Positions 1 through 5,482 of a stretch of DNA of 6,234 nt are shown here, piece after piece. How positions within the stretch are numbered: the first letter of the stretch is position 1; the number at the start of each line of letters is the position of its first letter. Source of the DNA: Pseudothermotoga sp. (GTDB taxonomy: Bacteria; Thermotogota; Thermotogae; Thermotogales; DSM-5069); assembly GCA_028276125.1 (NCBI GenBank), contig JAPYWY010000102.1, positions 1 to 6,234 on the forward strand, written 5' to 3'. A program made the translations under genes and the position numbers. The notes under the pieces were generated by a model, which worked only from the letters and a program-made list of their open reading frames with translations, made no database searches and was not told the origin of the DNA.

Positions 1-136
1 TCTCTTGACCGATCACCGCATAAGGTCCCGACAGTGCTTGGAACGTTCCAACCACCACTTTGTCCGGATAAACACCGACCTCTGCGAAGACGAAGAGCGC
101 GACCGATAGTACCAGAACCACCAAAAGTTTCTTCAC
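1..136 (-). CDS. Second ABC-type substrate-binding protein, N-terminal fragment (runs off left edge)
   Basis: Only the first 45 codons are in the window. They begin with a GTG start and encode a clear signal peptide: Lys-Lys at residues 2-3, a hydrophobic stretch over about residues 4-17, and a likely signal peptidase I site after Val-Phe-Ala at residue 18. The mature start has a first beta strand followed by the motif GTFQALSGPYAVIG (residues 30-43). This resembles the ligand-loop region of type I periplasmic binding proteins of the HAAT family (Peripla_BP_6). No lipobox cysteine is present, so a soluble secreted protein is expected rather than a lipoprotein. The start is chosen because a run of seven G lies 7 nt upstream. 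An ATG in another frame at 143-141 gives no signal peptide. The gene follows the SDR gene after 25 nt, so it is probably in the same operon and may supply the same permease with another ligand. The family call rests on a short N-terminus and is moderately secure; the ligand is unknown. Confidence 0.72.
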   Translation of the reverse strand, partial: MKKLLVVLVLSVALFVFAEVGVYPDKVVVGTFQALSGPYAVIGQE

Positions 137-143
137 CGTACAT

Positions 144-150
144 CCCCCCC
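144..150 (-). promoter_or_regulatory. Ribosome binding site made of a run of seven G
   Basis: On the transcribed strand an A is followed by seven consecutive G, ending 7 nt before the GTG start at 136. This is the only SD-like element upstream of the left-edge binding protein, and it decides the start codon. A G tract is less specific than GGAGG and is prone to slippage. It is also part of a small CCCTAGGG palindrome (148-155). Confidence 0.6.
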
Positions 151-161
151 TAGGGAAGATT

Positions 162-908
162 TCAGAACGTCAGACCGCCATCCACACCGATCACTTGACC
201 TGTGATGTAAGAAGATTCGTCGCTCGCGAGGAACAGATAGACGTACGCAACCTCCTCCGGTTCGCCCATACGCGCGAGCGGCGTTCTGCTCAAGACAGCC
301 TCTATGACCTTTTCGGGAACTTTCTCGGTCATTGGAGTTCGTATGAAACCTGGGGCGACCGCGTTCACCCTTATCTGTGCACCTTTGCGCGCAAGTTCCT
401 TGGCCCACGTCTTGGTCATGGCTATGACTCCACCTTTCGTCGCGGCGTAGTTGGTTTGACCGATGTTACCGTAGATTCCAACGACGGAAGATGTGTTGAT
501 AATCGAACCTTTCTGTGCTTTCATCATGTGCGGAGCCACGGCCTGCGTCATGTTGAAAACACCGGTCAAATTCACGTTGATCACCGCGTTCCAATCTTGT
601 TCGCTCATCTTCACGAGAAGGGCGTCCCTCGTTATTCCAGCGTTGTTAACAAGCACATCGATCTTTCCATACTTGTTCGCGATTTCATCCACCGTCTTGA
701 ACACCTGTTCTCTGTTCGTCACGTCCAACACGTACGGATCGATCGAACCAGGTAGACCTTTTGCATCTTCGACCAGTTTGTTGAGAGCCTCTTGCGACAC
801 GTCGCACGCACACACGATGGCTCCTTCCTTGGCGAACAGTAGACTCGCTGCTTTACCGATGCCACTCGCTGCACCCGTGATGATGCACACCTTTCCTTGC
901 AATCTCAT
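162..908 (-). CDS. fabG: FabG-like short-chain dehydrogenase/reductase (3-oxoacyl-ACP or 3-oxoacyl-CoA reductase type)
   Basis: This 248-residue protein has the usual length and all the motifs of a classical SDR. It has a Rossmann glycine motif TGAASGIG (11-18), NNAG (88-91), and the catalytic tetrad Asn113, Ser141, Tyr154 and Lys158 in the YAATK context. The PG motif and the C-terminal VDGG segment typical of FabG follow. FabG enzymes reduce 3-oxoacyl-ACP to 3-hydroxyacyl-ACP in cytoplasmic fatty acid synthesis; close relatives act on CoA thioesters. Asp36 ends the second beta strand, and the arginine usual in NADPH-dependent FabG (TGASRGIG) is missing from the glycine motif. Both features suggest NAD(H) preference, which is an inference. 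From memory the sequence is close to the Thermotoga maritima FabG. The ATG start has a GGGGAGGT site 5 nt upstream. The gene starts 16 nt after the LivF-type ATPase gene, so it is co-transcribed with the importer, an unusual setting for a fatty-acid enzyme. Confidence 0.93.
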   Translation of the reverse strand: MRLQGKVCIITGAASGIGKAASLLFAKEGAIVCACDVSQEALNKLVEDAKGLPGSIDPYVLDVTNREQVFKTVDEIANKYGKIDVLVNNAGITRDALLVKMSEQDWNAVINVNLTGVFNMTQAVAPHMMKAQKGSIINTSSVVGIYGNIGQTNYAATKGGVIAMTKTWAKELARKGAQIRVNAVAPGFIRTPMTEKVPEKVIEAVLSRTPLARMGEPEEVAYVYLFLASDESSYITGQVIGVDGGLTF

Positions 909-924
909 ACATGACCTCCCCTTT

Positions 925-1635
925 CTACAAGCCGAGATAGGCCTTCTTGATGTGATCGTTGTTCATCAGATTCGTTGAAGAATCCTCCAACACTATTCTA
1001 CCGTTTTCGATCACGTATCCTCTCTCAACAACTTTCAATCCCTGTTTGACGTTCTGCTCTATCAACAATATTGACACACCCTGATTCTTTATTTCCCTCA
1101 GTTTCGAGAACAACTCTGATACAATCGAAGGTTGCAATCCCACAGAGGGTTCATCAAGTATCAGAAGCTTTGGGAATGACATCAGCGCCCTCGCGACCGC
1201 AACCATCCTCTGTTGACCCCCACTCATCGTGCCAACCTTTTGCTTCAGTCGTTCTTTCAGTATGGGAAACAGTGCGAAGACCAAATCGAAGGCTTCAAGC
1301 ATTCTTTCACGTGCGTGTGGTACATAGTTCGCACCAGCCCTGAGGTTCTCTTCAACGGTCATGTTGGGGAACAGTTCGCGTTCCTGCGGTACGAGTGCTA
1401 TGCCGAGCTTGACAACTTCGTGCGGTTCCATGCCAGTTATGTCTTTGTCCTGAAAGAGCACCTTCCCAGAGATGGGCTTCAAGAATCCGATCACGCAGTT
1501 GACGAGTGTGGTCTTGCCCGCTCCGTTCGGGCCGAATAGACCAACCGCCTCAGCCGAGCTCACGTTCAACGAAACGTTCCAGAGGACTTTTATCCTTCCA
1601 TAAGCTGCGTTCAATCCATCTATTCTCAACATCAT
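925..1635 (-). CDS. livF: HAAT-family ABC importer ATPase, LivF type
   Basis: This 236-residue cytoplasmic ATPase subunit powers a branched-chain amino acid type importer together with the LivG-type protein. It shows Walker A GPNGAGKTT (35-43), the Q-loop with Gln84 in VPQE, a canonical signature MSGGQQ (137-142), and Walker B LLILDEP with the catalytic Glu162. The switch position reads IEQN (Gln194) rather than histidine. From family knowledge this is normal for LivF, and the C-terminal pattern also fits (GYVIENGRIV, then a final AYLGL). The first ATG overlaps the stop codon of the LivG-type gene as ATGA (1635-1632), which implies translational coupling. A second in-frame ATG follows at once (1632-1630) and is 7 nt from the GGGGAGG site instead of 4, so the true protein may be one residue shorter. 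The transported substrate cannot be read from an ATPase. Confidence 0.95.
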   Translation of the reverse strand: MMLRIDGLNAAYGRIKVLWNVSLNVSSAEAVGLFGPNGAGKTTLVNCVIGFLKPISGKVLFQDKDITGMEPHEVVKLGIALVPQERELFPNMTVEENLRAGANYVPHARERMLEAFDLVFALFPILKERLKQKVGTMSGGQQRMVAVARALMSFPKLLILDEPSVGLQPSIVSELFSKLREIKNQGVSILLIEQNVKQGLKVVERGYVIENGRIVLEDSSTNLMNNDHIKKAYLGL

Positions 1636-2345
1636 GCTTCCTCCCCAAGATAGGCAGTGATGACCTTAGGATCGTGTGCAACCTTTTCGTACGGTCCTTC
1701 CGCGATGATCTCACCACGATCCAGAACGACAACGCGATCTGTCAATTGGCTTATCACGCTCATGACGTGCTCGATCACACAAATTGTGATCTGCTTTTCC
1801 CTGAGGGACTTCACCAGCTGAATCATTCGTTGCATCTCTTCGAAGTTCAGCCCTGCCATGACCTCATCGAGTATCAAGAGTTTCGGCTGACAACCAAGGG
1901 CTCTTGCGATCTCGAGCTTCTTCAGCTCGAAAACCGTGAGCCTGTCCAGGCGCCTTTCAGGTTGGTCGAGCTCTACGAGCTCACATATCTTGCGAGCGGA
2001 CTTGCGCGCCTCACGCAACGACTCACCTCTGGCGAAGAGGCACGATACCACGACGTTTTCGAATGCGGTGAAATCCCTCAAAGGTCTCACGAGCTGAAAG
2101 GTCCTCGCTATGCCCATGCGTGCGCGCAAGTGTGCGGGGACGAAGGTGATGTCTTTATCTTCGAAATGAATGCGCCCCTCGGTGGGGTAGAAAACACCAG
2201 ATATCAGGTTGGTCAACGTCGTCTTACCGGCCCCGTTGGGACCTATTATACCGAGTATCTCACCTTGGTTCACCTTCAAATCCACGGATTTGACGGCGAT
2301 TAAACCTCCGAAGCTCTTCGTCAGTTTCTCCGTTCTCAAAAGCAC
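1632..2345 (-). CDS. livG: HAAT-family ABC importer ATPase, LivG type, with degenerate signature motif
   Basis: This 237-residue ATPase is the partner of the LivF-type protein. Present are Walker A GPNGAGKTT (35-43, Lys41), the Q-loop ARTFQ (Gln84), Walker B LLILDE (156-161, Glu161), the switch histidine in IEHV (His193), and the LivG-type C-terminus ending AYLGEEA. The loop after Walker A is longer than in LivF, as is usual for LivG. The ABC signature is unusual: where LSGGQ or the LivG form LAYGQ is expected, the sequence reads LTVFE (136-140) before the conserved LKKLEIARAL. The proline after Walker B is also replaced (DEV, not DEP). The GTG start at 2345 is chosen because a perfect AGGAGG lies 9 nt upstream. 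An upstream in-frame TTG at 2375 would overlap the LivM gene, has no such site, and would add ten residues with no family counterpart. The start codon lies 13 nt after the LivM-type stop. Confidence 0.94.
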   Translation of the reverse strand: MLLRTEKLTKSFGGLIAVKSVDLKVNQGEILGIIGPNGAGKTTLTNLISGVFYPTEGRIHFEDKDITFVPAHLRARMGIARTFQLVRPLRDFTAFENVVVSCLFARGESLREARKSARKICELVELDQPERRLDRLTVFELKKLEIARALGCQPKLLILDEVMAGLNFEEMQRMIQLVKSLREKQITICVIEHVMSVISQLTDRVVVLDRGEIIAEGPYEKVAHDPKVITAYLGEEA

Positions 2346-2354
2346 GGCACAGAA

Positions 2355-2360
2355 CCTCCT
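2355..2360 (-). promoter_or_regulatory. Perfect AGGAGG ribosome binding site that sets the LivG-type start
   Basis: The AGGAGG core lies 9 nt before the GTG at 2345 and shares bases with the TAG stop codon of the LivM-type gene (2361-2359). Ribosomes ending LivM synthesis therefore stop directly on the next initiation site, which fits coupled translation. The site is also the main reason to reject the longer TTG-started form of the ATPase. Confidence 0.8.
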
Positions 2361-3270
2361 ATCGCTTCGCTGCAATCCTGTTGACGACAGTTCCGTATAT
2401 ACCCCTTGGCAAGAACATGATCGTGAGGACGAGTATCAAACCGTAGATTATCAGATGCCCATACGGCATGATGAGCTTGAGATATTCTGAAGCCAAGCCG
2501 AGCACCACAGCCCCTATTATGGGACCGAGGCTAGAGTAGATTCCTCCAACGAGGGCCATCGACATAGGAAGGAGCAGGAAGTTGGCTGAGAAAGTGCTTT
2601 CAGGTTCAACGAAAGCATACTGCTGCGCATAGAGTGCTCCGACAGCTCCCTGAATCGCCGATGTGAGCACGAAAACGAACAGAAGGTATTTGAAGATGTT
2701 CACCCCAGAACACTTTGCGGCGATCTCGTCGTCCCTTATGGCATTGATCGCAAAGCGAATCCTCGTCCTTTGAAACAGCTCAGAAACGAGGATCACCGTG
2801 AGCGCCACCGAGAGAACCAACCAATAGATCTTGATCGAATCTCCTTTGAAGATCGACTCGTAGAGGACTTTCCCTGCTGAGCCACCGGTGAGATCGCTCA
2901 GGTTTCTTGCGAAGATCATGAAGACACTGGACAGAGCAAGAGTCGTTATCGCAAAGTAGATTTCTCTCAGTCTCAGTACGATCCAACCAAGCGCCAAGGC
3001 TATTAGAGCTGCGAACCCAGCCGCAACGAGAATACTCCACAACGGATCGATGGAAAAGTCATCGACGGCGATTATCGACGCGTAAGCGCCGAGCCCGAAG
3101 AAACCCGCTATTCCGAACGAAAGCTGCCCTGTGCGGAGCATCATGTCCCAACTGAGAGCCAAAGACAGAAAAATCATTATCGAAGTGAGCACGTGAATCA
3201 AATAAGCACCCACAAAGAAAGGCAAAAGAAAGCAGAGAACACAGACGATCGCTATCATGAAGTATTTCAT
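2359..3270 (-). CDS. livM: HAAT-family ABC importer permease, LivM type
   Basis: This 303-residue polytopic inner-membrane protein is one half of the import channel. It has about eight or more hydrophobic segments. Family landmarks in order are GQLSFGIAGFFGLGAY (48-63), the FAITTLALS helix (106-114), LTGGSAG (127-133), a cytoplasmic coupling loop around AIRDDEIAAKCSGVN (177-191) that should contact an ATPase, MALVGGIYSSLGPIIGA (238-254), and LPRGIYG near the end (287-293). The length is typical for bacterial LivM-type permeases without extra N-terminal helices. The ATG at 3270 overlaps the LivH-type stop codon as ATGA and has GGGAGG 8 nt upstream (3279-3284). A longer reading from 3342 would add 24 polar, arginine-rich residues translated out of frame from the end of the upstream gene, so it is rejected. 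Substrate specificity cannot be inferred from the permease. Confidence 0.95.
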   Translation of the reverse strand: MKYFMIAIVCVLCFLLPFFVGAYLIHVLTSIMIFLSLALSWDMMLRTGQLSFGIAGFFGLGAYASIIAVDDFSIDPLWSILVAAGFAALIALALGWIVLRLREIYFAITTLALSSVFMIFARNLSDLTGGSAGKVLYESIFKGDSIKIYWLVLSVALTVILVSELFQRTRIRFAINAIRDDEIAAKCSGVNIFKYLLFVFVLTSAIQGAVGALYAQQYAFVEPESTFSANFLLLPMSMALVGGIYSSLGPIIGAVVLGLASEYLKLIMPYGHLIIYGLILVLTIMFLPRGIYGTVVNRIAAKR

Positions 3271-4181
3271 CCTTCTCGCCTCCCGAAGGCCCTGAACACG
3301 ATCGCTGCTATGAGGACTACGAAGAAGACCAAGTCTGCCCATCCCGTGTAACCCGGTATGGACTTGACGAACTCTTCGGCGATGCCAAGTACTATGCCCG
3401 CGAGAACTATGCCTGGTAAATTCCCCAAACCTGCCATCGCCGTCAAACTGAAAGATTTCATCGTGAATGGACCACCAGCCTGCGGAAAGATTGAACTCCT
3501 TACGGACAGGAGCGCTCCAGCCAGCGCAACCAATCCAGCTGCAAGACTGAACACAAAAGCGTAGACGAACTTGACGTTGATGCCCACAATTGCTGCACCC
3601 TTGGGGTTTTGTCCGACGGCGTAAGTCGCCTGCCCGAGCCGTGTCTTCTTCAGAAACAACAACAGTCCTGTGAGCACGAGTACCACCGCGATCGTGTACA
3701 AGAACTCATAACCACCGACGTACACGCCGAAGATGTTGACCGAAGTCGATGCGTAGGGCACGTAGATGTTTCTTGGTCTGGAGGTCCACCAGATGTTGAG
3801 AGATTCGACCATGACTATGGAAACACCAAACGTGAGCAACAGCAAGTTGAGATGATGAGTTTTCAAAGATCTCTCTATCACGAGTTTGTAGACCACAAAA
3901 CCAAACGCCAGAAGCAGTGGCACCGTGACCGCTGGAGAAACCAATGGATCCATCCCCCACTTGGTGAACAGAAGGTACGTCATGTAGAGCGACAGCGTCA
4001 AGAACTCACCGTGTGCCAGGTTCAAGAGACCCACTATACCGAGTATGAGTGCGAGTGGAAGAGCGACCAAACCGTACAAGCTACCTCTCTGTACGCCGTA
4101 GAAGAAAGCGTACGGTCTGAGTAAAGCGATGAGAAAAAGTGCTATGGCGAGAACTACGTATCCAACAAAATTTCTTTTCAC
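3267..4181 (-). CDS. livH: HAAT-family ABC importer permease, LivH type
   Basis: This 304-residue membrane permease pairs with the LivM-type protein. It carries the family hallmark GLLNLAHGEF (51-60) after the second hydrophobic segment, a coupling loop with RLGQATYAVGQNPKGAAIVGIN (181-202, shown by its conserved Leu-Gly, Gln-Asn-Pro and Gly-Ile-Asn positions), and a C-terminal GLGNLPGIVLAGIVLGIAEE (251-270). The residues between are mostly hydrophobic helices, and the short C-terminus is basic (RAFGRREG). The start is GTG with a GAGGTGA site close upstream. The gene begins 58 nt after the binding-protein stop, the largest gap in the window, and that gap contains a strong stem-loop. Its own stop codon overlaps the LivM-type start. 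Permeases of this family work as a heterodimer in the cytoplasmic membrane. Confidence 0.95.
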   Translation of the reverse strand: MKRNFVGYVVLAIALFLIALLRPYAFFYGVQRGSLYGLVALPLALILGIVGLLNLAHGEFLTLSLYMTYLLFTKWGMDPLVSPAVTVPLLLAFGFVVYKLVIERSLKTHHLNLLLLTFGVSIVMVESLNIWWTSRPRNIYVPYASTSVNIFGVYVGGYEFLYTIAVVLVLTGLLLFLKKTRLGQATYAVGQNPKGAAIVGINVKFVYAFVFSLAAGLVALAGALLSVRSSIFPQAGGPFTMKSFSLTAMAGLGNLPGIVLAGIVLGIAEEFVKSIPGYTGWADLVFFVVLIAAIVFRAFGRREG

Positions 4182-4204
4182 GCGCTTTCACCTCTTCTTG
4201 AAAC

Positions 4205-4245
4205 AAATGAACGGCTGGGCGAGCGCCCAGCCTCATCGTTCATTT
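4205..4245 (-). promoter_or_regulatory. Two-part stem-loop between binding-protein and permease genes (putative attenuator or mRNA stabiliser)
   Basis: On the transcribed strand AAATGAAC (4245-4238) pairs perfectly with GTTCATTT (4212-4205). After a 5-nt bulge, GGCTGGGC (4232-4225) pairs perfectly with GCCCAGCC (4220-4213) around a 4-nt loop: 16 base pairs in total. The TGA stop codon of the binding protein (4242-4240) lies inside the outer 5' arm. The sequence after the stem is only modestly U-rich (GTTTC), with no long U run, so a complete intrinsic terminator is unlikely. In other ABC importers, hairpins in this place let the binding protein be made in excess of the membrane parts through partial termination or 3'-end protection. 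That role here is inferred. Confidence 0.75.
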
Positions 4246-5466
4246 ACCCGTCCAGCCCGGGAATGGGTAGATCAGCTCGGCCGTTTGATATTCGAACGGC
4301 CAGATGACGTGCTGTACTCCATTCTGCCACTGCAGTATTTTCTGAGCCCTGAATCCTTGGTTCTTGATGATCCTGCTCGGGGAAATCTTGAGCACACCAC
4401 CAACGGGGGAATCGTACTCGATCTCTCTCAAAGCTTTGATGATGGCATCCTTGTCGAGTGACCCAGCCTTCTTGATTCCTTCGATCAGAAACATGATGTT
4501 CGTGTAGCCGAGCGGAGCGAAGTACGTCGCAGGCTCCTCGTTGAACTCCTTCACGTACGCGTCCCAGAAGTGCCTCGCGATCGGGCTGACATCTTTCAGT
4601 GCCGGTGCCCACATACCGTAGAGTATGACACCGTGGGACAGAGGATTCTTACCGAAATCAGCAGGCCATCCTGGAGGTGCACCAACGAAGAGTTTTGGAG
4701 CGAAACCTATCTCCTTCGCTTGAATGAGGATAGGTATCGCATCGGCGTCGTAGCCAGCCCATATGAACAGATCTGGATTGTACTGTTTCGCCTGCATCAA
4801 GACCGCTCTGTAATCACCACCTCCGAGTGCGGCACTCTTGAAGGGTGCTCCTTTGAGATCCTTCATCAGTCCAGCCCAGACTCCTGTGCCTTTCTTCGCG
4901 AGTTCAAACTCATCTTGGTAGGATTTGAAGGAACTCGTTCCGAAGGCACCTTCCTCGTAAGCTATGAATATCTTCTCGATCTTCACCTGCGGATACTTCT
5001 GAGTGATCGCCCTCCATCCGTGTGCGTAGCTTTCTCCCTGCAGATAGTCCCAAGGATGCAGATGGAAGTACCAGTCTGCGTCTGGGCCGATAGCTTCTTC
5101 ACATCTGTACGATGCAGCGCCGATCCAGACTGTGATCTTCTGATACTTCTTCAATATGGGTATCTGTGCCAAATGCACACCGCTGGACATCCCACCGACG
5201 AAGAAGTCAACTTTTTCAACGGTCGCGAGTCGATCGATCGCAGCGGCACCTTTTTCTGGTTTCATCTCATCGTCGACGATGAACAATTCCACGGGCATGC
5301 CTAGAACTCCGCCCGCTTCGTTGATTTCCTTGACAGCAAGCTTCATGGCGTTGGCCGCCTGTCTGCCCGTGATGTCAGATAGAGGCAGAACCGCGCCTAT
5401 TTTGATGGTTGATGCGAAGCCTAATGCCACGACCAGAGCCATGAGTACCACGAACAACCTCTTCAT
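4240..5466 (-). CDS. Secreted substrate-binding protein of HAAT-family ABC importer (Peripla_BP_6 type)
   Basis: This 408-residue protein captures the ligand outside the cytoplasmic membrane and delivers it to the LivH/LivM channel. The signal peptide is clear: Lys-Arg at 2-3, a hydrophobic core to about residue 16, and likely cleavage after Gly-Phe-Ala at residue 18. The mature part starts STIKIGAVLPLSDITG, the usual first strand and ligand loop of type I binding proteins. AMKLAVKEINEAGG (40-53) and the FFVGGMSSGV segment (88-97) follow, as in LivJ/LivK relatives. The C-terminus ends with an aromatic and proline-rich tail (LIYPFPGW), also common in the family. It has no lipobox cysteine. The size is slightly above the roughly 370 residues of enteric LivJ/LivK. 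The ATG start has AAAGGAG 7 nt upstream (5474-5480) and lies 16 nt after the CoA-transferase stop. The ligand is unknown: the family covers branched-chain amino acids, amides, urea and organic acids. Confidence 0.93.
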   Translation of the reverse strand: MKRLFVVLMALVVALGFASTIKIGAVLPLSDITGRQAANAMKLAVKEINEAGGVLGMPVELFIVDDEMKPEKGAAAIDRLATVEKVDFFVGGMSSGVHLAQIPILKKYQKITVWIGAASYRCEEAIGPDADWYFHLHPWDYLQGESYAHGWRAITQKYPQVKIEKIFIAYEEGAFGTSSFKSYQDEFELAKKGTGVWAGLMKDLKGAPFKSAALGGGDYRAVLMQAKQYNPDLFIWAGYDADAIPILIQAKEIGFAPKLFVGAPPGWPADFGKNPLSHGVILYGMWAPALKDVSPIARHFWDAYVKEFNEEPATYFAPLGYTNIMFLIEGIKKAGSLDKDAIIKALREIEYDSPVGGVLKISPSRIIKNQGFRAQKILQWQNGVQHVIWPFEYQTAELIYPFPGWTGK

Positions 5467-5482
5467 ACCCTCACTCCTTTCA

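Noticed and set aside
137..161. A promoter or terminator between the SDR gene and the second binding protein
   Set aside because: The 25-nt gap holds only the SD tract and a small palindrome. It is too short for a -35/-10 pair, and no stem with a U run is present.
195..755. Plus-strand open frames opposite the SDR gene (also 493-978)
   Set aside because: The SDR on the other strand has every catalytic motif in frame. The antisense translations are low-complexity, Cys/His/Arg-rich shadows without a family match.
1506..2303. A 265-codon plus-strand open frame opposite the LivG-type and LivF-type ATPase genes
   Set aside because: It is antisense to two strongly conserved ATPases, its translation has no recognisable motif, and it shows no family-like hydrophobic or domain pattern. 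It is best explained as a by-product of codon bias in the real genes.
4205..4245. The stem-loop as a full Rho-independent terminator ending the transcript
   Set aside because: The stem is strong, but it is followed by only a short, interrupted U-rich stretch. Permeases and ATPases that need the binding protein follow in the same direction with no visible promoter, so an attenuator or stabiliser fits better.
4570..5304. A 244-codon plus-strand open frame opposite the binding-protein gene
   Set aside because: The minus-strand binding protein has a signal peptide and conserved domain segments across this interval. The antisense product has no recognisable feature.
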